In this document: one piece after another, positions 11,881 through 22,746 of the stretch | Position numbering within the stretch: position 1 is the first letter of the stretch | Layout of the letters: each line of letters starts with the position of its first letter | Origin: Labia minor | Lineage: Eukaryota; Arthropoda; Insecta; Dermaptera; Spongiphoridae | Assembly: GCA_963082975.1 (NCBI GenBank) | Contig: OY720345.1 | Location: 55,720,528 to 55,784,527, forward strand | Direction: 5' to 3' | Length of the DNA stretch: 64,000 nucleotides | Notes under the pieces: generated by a model | Seen by the model: the letters and a program-made list of their open reading frames with translations, nothing else | Databases searched by the model: none | What the model was told of the DNA's origin: nothing | Program-made: the position numbers and the translations under genes

Positions 11881-14800
11881 GCTCACTCCTCTCTTCCTCT
11901 GATATTGATTAAAAACTATTCTTATTAACATAGGAAACGACGAATATATATATATATAAGTATTTAAAATTGAAAAAAATTTCATTATAAACGGCGCTCA
12001 ATGTGACTTATAAAGATAAATATTCTCAGATGTAAAAGTAAAATAATTTAAAAGGAATTGATTATTATATATTTATTTATGTAACATTTTTAGTTTGTTT
12101 TTAATAATAAGGTCAGTTGCCGGATTTCGGAACAAGCAAATAAATCTAAAGACATCCTCTGAAACAATGACGAGAAAAAAACTAAATCTACATACTCATT
12201 TTCATTATATAAATAAATAAAATTAATAAATCTGCCATATTTTATGTAGATGGACCTCCTTTTAATTCCTTAAATGTCACTATATGTATATATACATACC
12301 TATATAAAATTAAAATTTTGATATTATAAAATATTAATTCCACTTGATTAATATAAAAAAGTATCTTAAATGGATAATAAATATTTCTTTTGCAATTATT
12401 AAGATACATTTTTTATATTATTTTTTATTAAATTTTCAATCTATTTTTACAAACTTTAAAATACACTAATACTTTAAAAATTCTTTCGTGAAATTAAAAT
12501 AATTGACAAAAAAGAGCTGGACCCCAGCCCCTTCAATTAAATTTAAATCCGGCCCTGAACATTGTTATTTTAAAAAAAAACAGTGTAAATAAATATCATC
12601 AATAATTTGTCTGATATTTTTCTAAAATTTGTAATTAGAGCAGTCCAAAATGGTAATGCACCATCAGTATAATAAGAATATTACATATAATTTTCTATTG
12701 AAAACACTAAGTTATAAATGTTTAAGTCATTTGGATGATAAAAAATATGTCAAAGATGTTTTTTTATTATAATTTGATTAAAAAAATGAAATGATGGTAT
12801 TTCCTGAGGAATTGTTTAATATGAGCTTTTAAAAATTGTAATATATCAAATTATACATATTTATATTTGTGCTAGATCAAAATAGAAAAGATTATTTATT
12901 GTTAATTGGATTGATTTTTACACATATGTCCAATAAGAAACCATCACCATCTAAGTCTAGAATCTAGTGTATATTACTTTTTTAGAATAATACAATTCTT
13001 TAAACATTTTAAAAATTTTTCTTTATTTATAAATTCTATTGAATTATTATTTATAAATAGTTATTAAATAGCAAATTACCTTGAAAAAAAAATGATTAAA
13101 TGATACTTTAGTTTTAAGGATATTCTTGTTTTTACTATTTGTTAAAATAATTTAAATAATAAGGAATATTCTGAAATAAAAAAAAGAGGGATTTGTCTCT
13201 ATAAGTTTAATATTTTTTCTCAAAGGTAATTGATGTATTTTATTTATTTAATTCTAATCAATTATTATTTAGTTTCCTTTATACAAGGCCAAGATTCTGT
13301 AAAATATACATATATATTTTTTTCTATATTAATCATAAAAAAAACAAAGAGATAAGATTGATAGCTAGAATATTATAAATGAAAATTTTATTAAAATATT
13401 ACGATTGACAATTATTTTTATTTTGTTTCATAGTAAAATACTCCAGCATTGTATTAAGTAAATTATATAAATTTTTTTCCACTAAGTAATTTATCAGAAA
13501 ACTTTTGCAAAGTTTCGGAAATTTGATTTTAAATAATCCAAAATATTAAAATATTATGTTTTCTTTTATTAATAAATTAATTTAGAAGAAAAAATATTAG
13601 ATAACAATATTGCTATTAGTTTTCTAGAATAAATTTTAAAAGTTTCACTAATAAAATCCAAAATATATGTAGGTAATTTTTAGAAAGCATACTATATATT
13701 TTTCATAGACAATAAATTAAAAAAAAAAATATTTATTTTTAAATATTTATTTGATCAATAAATTATATGTATGTACTATAATAATTATTTTTTCCTTTAA
13801 AATATTAATTTACCTCTCTTCAATAAAAATTTATATAATATTATTTATACAATGCTAATCTTATGAATCGCCAAAGATATATAAACATATATGCAAATAT
13901 ATATAAAAATATATATATTTAATATATATATATATATATATATATAAACATATATACTATATACTTATAAATAAAATATACCTGAACTTGTAAATATATT
14001 AAATTTTGGGAAAATTATTTTTTTTAATTCAAATGTTATATATAAATATATAAATATGTTTTAGGGGAAAAAAATGATGGTATTTATCTTTTATCTTTAA
14101 CAAATCGAATTTAAAAATAAGAATGTGCAATCTATATTCCCTCATTTATATAATACGCATCTCTTTTTACCCTAAGAAAATAATAAATAAATCGTGTTTT
14201 AGGATTTATGGTTGTGAATACCTATTAAATAAATGTAAATATAATACCTATACTTATACAGAAAACTTTTTTAGTGTCAATCATCCTCAATGGATATCGG
14301 TGTTTTAAAAAAAAATTACACTTTTACTATCACAAACTATAAACTCTTAAGATGGGAAACATACAGTGTTTTTTTTTCATGAGCGGATGAACGCCTATAT
14401 ATTTAATATTTCGAATTGAATTATAGGTGAGAAACATTTCATATTTTTTAAATTCAACACATCGAACTGTGTATAAAATAAATAAAATAAAAAAGTAAAA
14501 AAAAAAAAAAAAAAAAAAGAAATGCATTAAAAACAAAAAAAAAAGAACAAAACAAAACACATTCCCATGGGGAAAATGTTTTTCTTAAATTTTATTTAAA
14601 AATGTGATTCAATATATTGTAAAAAGAAAATATGAAAAACTTCGTATAAGACTTAAATAAAAAATATATTAAAAAATTAATTAAATAATGAAAAAAAAAA
14701 TGGATAATATTCCAAATATTTTTAATGTCTTGTAAGATTAAAATTGTAAATAAAAATTTATTTAAAAAAAGAAACAAATGAAAAAATAACATCTTAATAA

Positions 14801-15113
14801 TTAATAAATAAACAATGCAAACAAATTTCTCGTTCAAAGACTTATACTTAATAAATTAATTATTAAATATTATAAAAATATTTTTTTTGTTTTAATATTA
14901 TATTAAATTTCTTTAATAATTCAATGGTTGATAGAAATATATTAATATATATCAGGTCAGTATAAATTAATTTTTTTTATATGAATATTTTTTTTACATT
15001 TAAATAATATACAAAATACTGTTTTTAATTTTAATTTTCTTTTTATCATTTTAATGGAAATGTAATATACTATGAATATACTAATCATGAACATAATCTA
15101 AGAATGTTTAAAT
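11881..15113. other. AT-rich intergenic DNA
   Basis: No gene was found. It has (TA)n near 13915-13946 and a MITE-like end near 12510-12558. ORFs here are low-complexity. Confidence 0.7.
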
Positions 15114-15270
15114 CAGGGGTGTCTAAACTGCGGCCCAAACACAAATTATGAAAATATTTAAATTTTTTCAATATGGTTCTAAAAAAAAAAAGGTAAAATG
15201 ATATTTATGTACGGCCAAGCATATTTTTTTTCAATGTGGCCCACGAATGATCATAGTTTAAACACCCCTG
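15114..15270. mobile_element. hAT-type MITE
   Basis: The inverted ends CAGGGGTGTCTAAAC and GTTTAAACACCCCTG match almost perfectly. The flanks are GTTTAAAT and GATTAAAT (7 of 8 identical), consistent with an 8-bp hAT target duplication having TA at its centre. The interior contains subterminal GCGGCCC-type motifs. It is a sister of the copy at 1927-2117. Confidence 0.85.
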
Positions 15271-16612
15271 GATTAAATCCAAAATATTTAAATTATAAAA
15301 GTAATCTTGATATAAAAATATCATTTTTTTTAGTTAATTAAATTAAATATAAAAATATATATCATTAACCAAACATTATCATATACAATGAAATCACTTT
15401 TATTTTTATAATGAAATAAGAAAGAAGAAAATATTTGAATGTTCTATTTTTTCTTAACATTACTCATATTTTTACAAACACAGTCTTTGATTTTATCATT
15501 AAAATAAAATCGAATTATAAACATGGTAATTTTCCAATTAGTAATCACTGAGATTGATATCCCGAATCATATTTTTATAATATATTTTTAAATTATTTTT
15601 CATATTTATTATATAGTCGTTATAAATATTAATTTATTTATACATCTCTTGATTCAAATATAAGTAATACGAGAAATTTGTTTACCAAAATAAATGTAAA
15701 TGTTTTTTCTGAGTGTTCTGTTCTCTCGTTGGTATAGGCCTATCTACTTATACAAATCTATGTATAAAATAAATTAAACAAGAAAACAATTACTCTTGTT
15801 TCACTACACCCGAAGATGTATATATGTGTAAGTAAATTTGGTTGTGCAATTTTATTCAAAAAACACACCTTATTCACGGTTCTAATAGATTTATATAAAA
15901 TATACCTTTTTAAATAAAGCCAATAATAATATACTAATCAACTGGATTATTTTTACTATTAATATTATTTTATTTTTCCTTAAGAAATGATTAAATACAT
16001 TTTTTTTGCTTATTTACGTCACGAAGAAAATATAAAAATACCTAAATAATAATAATAATAATAATTAAAAAATACTTTGTAACTTCTGCTGTCCGAATTA
16101 CTAATTATTTAATAAAAGTTTTGAAAAAAGTATATAATTTAACGTTTATTTAGAATTTATAATGAATTGAAAACAAATGAATATCCATGTTAGAAAAAGG
16201 TTATCCAATTTTTTTTTTTTACTTTTCAATTTAACAAAAAAATTTCTAAATTTTTTGAGTTAAAGATATTGTTATCCCGATAGCGATATCTACGTTTCAA
16301 CTCTTTCTGATTCCAAAAAAGTCGTTTTTCTATTGACATATGTGTGTATGTTAGAAATCTTGTGAACAAAATTCAAGACAAACGGTAAAACTAATCTTTT
16401 TTATACCAAATTTTATATTTACGCTTCTATTGGGGTTAAACCTCCTGGCAACATTTTCGCTTAAATCTATTCATAAATAAATAATTAAATAAATATAAAA
16501 GTAAAATCGCCAGATTTCCTAAACTATAGAAAAGTTTGTATAAAACAATTTATAAGAGAATTTCATCTGTTATGAAAAATTTTGTCAGAATATTTTAAAT
16601 AATAATAAAAAT
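15271..16612. other. AT-rich intergenic DNA
   Basis: Nothing recognised apart from a short AAT microsatellite near 16045-16064 and homopolymer runs. Confidence 0.65.
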
Positions 16613-17260
16613 GAATCGTGATTATTTTTACTATCTCTCCAGAGATAGTATTGCGATCACGAAAATTTTTGATGTCGAGATTTGGATGTTTTTATATGTT
16701 TTGAAGGTTCCTGAATCATTTTCACTAAGGTTGAGAAAAATGTCTGTGTGTGTGTGTGTGTGTGTGTATGTGTGTGTGTGTGTATGTAGACAAGATTACG
16801 CAAAAACGGTTTGAGCTAGAATCATGAAATTTGGTATACGGGCATTATTTCAATTATTTAATTATTCGTAGTTTTCTATCAACTTTTGAGAAATGTAGCT
16901 CAACCAGAAGATGAGTCTGGAGAGAGTGCCTACACGTTTTGATTTTTTTTTCCTCTAAAGTGACCGTAAAAATAAAGATGTTTGATAGTTTTTCACATGA
17001 TTAAAAATTGTATATATATATACAATTTCAGCTTGATTGAATCACTGAAAGAACCGGAATTAATTTTTTAACACAGCAAATCAAACGCCATCACGTGACG
17101 TGGAGTCATCAACAAAGACCTAAACACGCGCTGGTTTAATAAATATTATTTATTAATTTTAATTTATAATTTAATTAATTCAATTTAATTTAAATATAAT
17201 ATATGTTATTTAATCCAATTCAAGACACTCAAGATTTTTTTATTTTCTTTGTATATGGAA
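16613..17260 (-). repeat. Interspersed repeat, family A (copy 2, reverse orientation)
   Basis: This is the reverse complement of copy 1 at 2910-3525, with the palindrome CTATCTCTCCAGAGATAG near 16632 and a (TG)n tract at about 16743-16786. The tract lies where copy 1 has a short CA run. No coding capacity. Confidence 0.75.
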
Positions 17261-18085
17261 GGTTGACGAAATTGATGTTGTAAAAATAATTGATATAGGA
17301 CATTTTTAAAGATAAATGATTTTAAATAGGAAAAGAACTGTTTACTATTTAATTTAATTAATTATTGGAACGAATTATCTATTTTCAATTCAATTCTCCA
17401 GGTTGATAGAAATTAATTTGGAATTGAAAGGTGAAATTTTAAAAAATCATTTAATGGCTAATTAATGTTTATATGTTAGTTTCATACACACCAACCATTG
17501 ATCTGAAAACACAAATCGGAGAATTCAAAATGATTTGATAAAAATATTTCGAATTCTTAAATGAAAACGAAGTAAAATATGTATATTTTTTGTATATTTT
17601 GTCTTGAAATTATCAGTTGTTTATCGAAAAGAACAAATTGTGGTTAATAAATAATTAGTATTGATATTATTTGTGAATTAAGGAGAGATGAAAGATGATT
17701 TAAAATGAATATAAATAATTGGATAACACTCGAATGGGATTAGAAGAAGACATACTAGAAAATTAAATTATATTTTGAGTAGGTTGGAATAATTGTTTAA
17801 GTAATGTAAACCCTTACAGAAATTCTATTACTATTTATGCTTAAATATGAAAAAATCTGCTCCTGAGGCTCATCGAAGGTTCTCAATGGTGAGACCTCTA
17901 TTGATAAACGAACATGTCGGGAGTTGTCTTGATCAAGATCGTGCCAAACACAACAAGAATTAAAAGGATCATTGGAAAAAAAAAAATTAAGAAAATTGTG
18001 CAAAAAAAGGAAAAATTGCAGAAAACTTAATTACGAATATTTAAATTTCCTACGCGTGAGGTCTAAGAATTGTTAGGAAGATGAC
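17261..18085. other. AT-rich intergenic DNA
   Basis: No gene or element ends recognised. Confidence 0.6.
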
Positions 18086-18260
18086 CAGGGCCGTCCTAAG
18101 ATTTTCGGCGCCCGTGGGCTCCTAAAATTTTGCGCCCCTTTTCATAAGAAATTACACAGAATGGTTAGTAAAAATATATAAACAAATAAAAAATGCCGCC
18201 CCCAGAAGGCTTGCGCTCTAGGGCTATAGCCCAATTAGCCCTGTGGTTAGGGCGGCCCTG
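18086..18260. mobile_element. hAT-type MITE with GC-rich ends
   Basis: The ends are CAGGGCCGTCCTAAG and the complement GTTAGGGCGGCCCTG. The 8-bp flanks AAGATGAC (18078-18085) and AAGCTGAC (18261-18268) differ at one base. There is no ORF. Confidence 0.8.
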
Positions 18261-18529
18261 AAGCTGACGACTTCCTCCATATACAATATTTATTTGATTA
18301 TCATTTATTTTTCTTGACTATCAATTTTAATTAATTATTTTTGATAAATTAGTTTGGAAAATAGTCTTAATAATTAAAAAAAAAAAATTATTTTTGTGCT
18401 TTATTTGATTATGGTTCATTTTTAATAATCAATTTTAGTTGGCGTTTATAAAAGAATATAATTTTTTTTTTTCGGTGACAAAGTCGTAGTGGCATACATG
18501 GTTATACGGAAAAACTAAGTGAATCTCAG

Positions 18530-18665
18530 TGGCTCTACTGAACTCGAAAGTTCTTGGCCGCAGCAACCAGACTTCTCCAAGTTTCCCTATTCTGAGCCAT
18601 AACCCTCCAATCCCTACCCTCTCCCATCTCTCTCAGTATCCGGAGTGTCGGTGTGTCCGAGTGTC
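18530..18665 (-). pseudogene. LINE reverse-transcriptase C-terminal fragment
   Basis: The stretch around CTCGAAAGTTCTTGGCCGCA and CTATTCTGAGCC matches the LINE-derived part of the Helitrons at 52440 and 45750. It is not attached to the Helitron 3' end, so it is an independent fragment of the same LINE family. A short GTGTCCGAGT tandem follows. Confidence 0.6.
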
Positions 18666-19040
18666 CGAGTGACACAATTTTTTAATTCCCAATATTCCTT
18701 CTACACAAATTTAAAAAACGTGCCATACCCGCTCTTTTTTAATTAGTTCCATGCGGCAATTGTAGAGGCACTAAAAAAAGTTTCAAAAGTTAACATCTGT
18801 GTCCCAGTCTTATAATTATAATTGATGGTCTGTGCCCCTGATATTTTATTGGTGAACTAAATCGTTGCTATCAGGTAGGAGACACGCAAATGGGACTTTC
18901 GGAAACCTTATGTGTTTTTACTCTTATCGTTGTTAGATGGCGCTGTTAACGTCAAAATTACATTTTTTTTTTAAATTTTTACCGCCTGAAGGTAGGAAGG
19001 GAAAATGTTATTTTTTTTTTTAATTTTTGTTGTTTTTGAT

Positions 19041-19064
19041 CATATCATATCATATCATATCATT
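19041..19064. repeat. (CATAT)n microsatellite
   Basis: Four to five tandem copies of CATAT. Confidence 0.9.
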
Positions 19065-19343
19065 TGACCACCATTTGACTAGCAGATATCAGCTATATGG
19101 TTTATCTAGTAAGTATAATTTTATTATTATATAAAATATGTATATATATTTTAATTATATTATATTAATATTTAATAATTATTAACTAATTTTACTTATT
19201 CTAAAAAAATTTTATTTACATTAAATTTACATTAATTATAAGAGTTCACTAAAGATAGTTATTTATTAAACAAAAAAGATACCAATTAATTTCTGTCATG
19301 GTACATGGCAGAAATGTAGCATATTTTTTAACAATAATATGTA

Positions 19344-20639
19344 CCAGCCTTCGGCGCTCTTCACAGCTGGACGGGTGCTCCGCCCCCTGTACCCCCGAGT
19401 GGTACATCGTATTTGGTTAAAAGTAGTAAAAGGTTTTCATCCATTTTGTTTCAATCATTATATTACATAAAACATTCATTTCTTTTTGTGTTCTTATTTA
19501 AAATATATTTTAATTTAATCAGTAAATTAATTATATATATTATTATTGTATATGTTATATCTATCTATTTATATAACTCAAAGATACTCGAAAGTTCTTG
19601 GCCATATTTCTCCAAATGTCCCTATCCTGAGCCCTTGTCCCATCTCTCTTACGTCCCTTCCTATGCGTCCATGGTCTTGATTCCCTTTGATAATAATTTT
19701 GATGAGATAAGCCTCTTTACTGCATGATAACAGGCGTTTCCCGATTGATACCTCGATTCAATTTTTCTACATATTCAAATTTTACATTTTGTATATTAAG
19801 ATTTTGTATGTTAATACTGTTCCTCTCTTTGTCACTAAATATTTTTTCTTATCACTATTAATTTCAAACCTCCATTAATTGTTCCTCGCTATATGTAATT
19901 GCAATTGCCGAATCTCTTATAATATTTAAGACGTCTGCTTAGCCTAACTTTTTAATTTTTTTGTTTAATTGCATTTCGAGTGATTTTTTCCCAATTTGTG
20001 TAATCACATACTCACAACATGCAACATATAATTGGCCGTGGGAAAAACATGGGGATTGCATGAGTGTCTGGCCCTGAGCTTTGTTGATAGTATGTTTGTT
20101 TCCTTAGAACCTTTACCTCCACAAAACATACCCACATTGCACTTTTATAATATATACCGGGACCCTGAGCCTTGGCTCGGTACTTAAGTTAAAAAAATGA
20201 TTCATTATTATTGGATTTGGCTGGTAATATTAATACTTGGGACACCGAGCTCTCGCTCTACCCTTTGAAAAATATTGATATACAATTCTTTAATTATTTA
20301 TTACAATTATTAAATGTTACACATTTGCATCAATCTGATTAAAATGAATGAACTTGTGCTCTTCAATAATACATAAATATATAATAAATACATATATTTT
20401 TTTTCTATAGTGTTTTTTTGAAAAACTGTTTAGCGCCCCAAGTGGTTATAAAACAAACAATTTTAGCTAGTATAATAAGATTAATCCAAGTAATATCTTC
20501 TATTTCTATTCGACACTATTTTCACTCCTTATGGTAGCGGCCCAGTCGATGATGTTATATGGATCGTTAATTAACCATTAACCATTCACCGAATCGCCAT
20601 TCAAATAATAACATACAAACAGAAAAGTAGGCGTGTTGA
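19344..20639 (-). mobile_element. Non-autonomous Helitron, subfamily C (copy C1)
   Basis: Read on the minus strand, it begins TCAACACGCCTACTTTTCTG right after an A (complement of 20640). It ends CTGG right before a T (complement of 19343), the Helitron pattern of 5' TC, 3' CTRR and A/T insertion. It closely matches the two halves of the Helitron at 51942-55691. It carries a LINE-derived stretch at about 19570-19990. The 3' hairpin is damaged: compared with the other copy, 12 bases of the right arm are missing. No helicase or Rep ORF is present. Confidence 0.8.
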
Positions 20640-20765
20640 TATAAAATATATACCTGTGACACCGAACTATCACTCGACCCTTTAACCAATTTATACAATT
20701 TATTTTTATATGCTTTAAAAATTTTACAATTTTTTAATTTAATCAGTAAATTAATTATATATTAT

Positions 20766-21380
20766 TGTTTACGTTGTAAAATGTTTAGTTAAATAAGGTT
20801 GGTGAAAAAAAAGGCATAAAATTAATTAACTAAATGAAATTTGATATTGTTAATTATATTTATAAAATTATATAATATTGGTCTTTATTGTCAAGTATAA
20901 ACAGTTTTTATTTAGATGTGTTGTTATATATATATATAAAAATCTTCCCCAAAAAGAATAAAAGTAACGAAAAACGAAGAATTAACAAGATTAAAAAGAA
21001 AATATCCAGCAAGTGTAATAGATGTGCGTGTAAACCTAATCACATTCCAGATATTCATAGAGTTAATTAAATAAAGGTTAGTGGACAATATAAACACTGA
21101 TTAAACTAAATTTTATTATTAAAATATATTAAATAATTAATTGACTTAATATTAATTTCAATGGCAAAGCTATAAATAATATTTAAATTTATGTTATATT
21201 TTAAATAATATTATTAAAAAAGAATTAAGAAAATTGTTAAATTTATAAACTAAATAATTGATGTTAAATGTTTGTTATTTCATTAAAAAATTCATGTAAT
21301 TTCACCTCCTTTATTTAAACATAACTTACAGCCTACATATAAAGTAAAATACCAGCAAATAAAGGTTAGTGAAATTAACA
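20766..21380 (+). repeat. 5' LTR of the BEL/Pao element
   Basis: It starts TGTTTACGTTG and ends GAAATTAACA. It is identical to the 3' LTR except for one extra TA near 20928-20938. It should contain the element's promoter, but no clear TATA/initiator assignment was made. Confidence 0.95.
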
Positions 21381-21381
21381 T

Positions 21382-21395
21382 TGGTCCTTCGAGCC
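21382..21395 (+). promoter_or_regulatory. Primer-binding site of the BEL/Pao element
   Basis: TGGTCCTTCGAGCC lies one base after the 5' LTR. It begins with TGG, the complement of a tRNA CCA end, as expected for minus-strand priming. The tRNA isotype was not assigned. Confidence 0.7.
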
Positions 21396-21440
21396 CCGAT
21401 AAATTATAAAAAATTGTTTTTTTTTATATTACAAAACAAA

Positions 21441-21716
21441 ATGACTTCGATCAAGGCATTGAGAATGATCCGAGAAGAATGTATAAACATAATTATTAAA
21501 ATGTCTGAAGAGTCTGCTGAATTAACCGATCCAAATGATTACGATATACAAGGGGAACTTTTGGATGAAAATAAAACTGAATTTAAAGACATACAAACTC
21601 AGATATTGATAAAATGTTCAGAAGATGCTCAAATTAAAAATGATGTACAAGTATACAACGAGAAATTTTATACATTATACAAGAAAATTAAATCAAAACT
21701 TAATAAAAAAAATTAG
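21441..21716 (+). CDS. BEL/Pao gag, N-terminal part
   Basis: The first ATG after the 5' LTR starts a 91-residue frame beginning MTSIKALRMIREECI. It is rich in charged residues and looks helical or coiled-coil, like the N terminus of BEL-type Gag. It stops at 21714-21716 just after an eight-A run. The rest of Gag continues in the +1 frame, overlapping from 21625. This is either a programmed shift, a mutation, or a homopolymer sequencing error. Confidence 0.75.
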   Translation: MTSIKALRMIREECINIIIKMSEESAELTDPNDYDIQGELLDENKTEFKDIQTQILIKCSEDAQIKNDVQVYNEKFYTLYKKIKSKLNKKN

Positions 21717-22716
21717 GAAAAAGGAAATGCAATACAATATTAAGCCGATTGAAATTCAAAAATTTAATGGAGAAATAGAAAACTGGCTTTCCTTTATAAC
21801 AGCATATAATGATTTAATACATTACAATGATAATATTAGCGAAATATTTAAATTTCATAATTTAAGATCATTATTAACAGATGAACCCTTTAATTTAATC
21901 AAGGAGATTATTGTAACAGATCAAAATTATGAAATTGCTTATGAATTACTTCTTGAAAAATATAATAATAAAAGGAAATTGGCGACATTTTTTACTAACC
22001 GAATGTTAGGTTGCTCTAAAAACAGTTTCAAAAATAATAGTGATGATATAAATAGATTTTTACAGATATTTGAAACAAATTTAAATTGTTTAAAAAAGCT
22101 AAAGATTGAAAATTTAGCAGATTTCTTAATATTTTCATGGAGTATATTGACCATTGACGATGAATTAAGAAGAAAATTTGAAACGACTGTTACAGAAGAA
22201 AACTTTCCTTCATTAGAATTATTAATTAAATTCATGAAAAATGAACAAAGAATTAGCGATAATACCTTATCCTACTCTCAAGAAAATCAAATAAAATATA
22301 ATACAAATATACAGAAAATAAATAAGAAAAGAGTTTTAGTTGTAAATGCAGAAAACAATAATACCTCATTATTTGATAATCAAATTAGCCAATCAATTGA
22401 CAAGGGTATTAAGAAAAAAAATGAATTAACTTGTTGTTTTTGTAAAGAAATTCATGGAATTGAAGAATGTCAACATTTTTTGAAAATGGAACCATATCAA
22501 AGATACATTCTAATTAGGAATGCTAGAAAATGTTTTAGATGTTTAGAGAATCATGATCGAAAATCATGTACAAGTTCATTAATATGTACTAAATGTGGTA
22601 AAAATGGACATCATACATTACTCCACAATAATAATTTAATTAAAAGGGATAATGTAACCGAACTATCAGATAAAGAAAGTACAGAACCTTACATAGATAA
22701 ATCAAGTGAGAGATGA
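21625..22716 (+). CDS. BEL/Pao gag, main part with zinc knuckles
   Basis: The frame is open from 21625 to a TGA at 22714-22716. The homologous part starts near IEIQKFNGEIENWLSF, typical of the BEL/Pao Gag domain (DUF1759). Near the C terminus are zinc-knuckle motifs: CX2CX3HX4C twice (around CFCKEIHGIEEC and CFRCLENHDRKSC) and CX2CX4HX4H (CTKCGKNGHHTLLH). This is the capsid/nucleocapsid protein. It lies in the same frame as pol, with only the TGA between them. Confidence 0.88.
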   Translation: MLKLKMMYKYTTRNFIHYTRKLNQNLIKKIRKKEMQYNIKPIEIQKFNGEIENWLSFITAYNDLIHYNDNISEIFKFHNLRSLLTDEPFNLIKEIIVTDQNYEIAYELLLEKYNNKRKLATFFTNRMLGCSKNSFKNNSDDINRFLQIFETNLNCLKKLKIENLADFLIFSWSILTIDDELRRKFETTVTEENFPSLELLIKFMKNEQRISDNTLSYSQENQIKYNTNIQKINKKRVLVVNAENNNTSLFDNQISQSIDKGIKKKNELTCCFCKEIHGIEECQHFLKMEPYQRYILIRNARKCFRCLENHDRKSCTSSLICTKCGKNGHHTLLHNNNLIKRDNVTELSDKESTEPYIDKSSER

Positions 22717-22720
22717 CTAG
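22714..22720 (+). promoter_or_regulatory. Gag stop in a leaky UGA-CUAG context (possible readthrough site)
   Basis: The gag stop reads TGA CTA G and pol continues in the same frame without another stop. UGA followed by CUA(G) is the best-known context for stop-codon readthrough in animals and some RNA viruses. Readthrough as the route to Gag-Pol is an inference. Confidence 0.55.
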
Positions 22721-22746
22721 GAAGCAATAACGAAAATATTAGACCC

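Noticed and set aside
14330..14837. Phe/Ile/Leu-rich minus-strand ORFs
   Set aside because: They are translations of poly-A and AT-rich tracts.
20641..20765. A third subfamily C Helitron piece left of the BEL element
   Set aside because: Short matches (CACCGAAC..., AATCAGTAAATTAATTATAT) are in a different order from C1 and mostly AT-rich, so homology is not secure.
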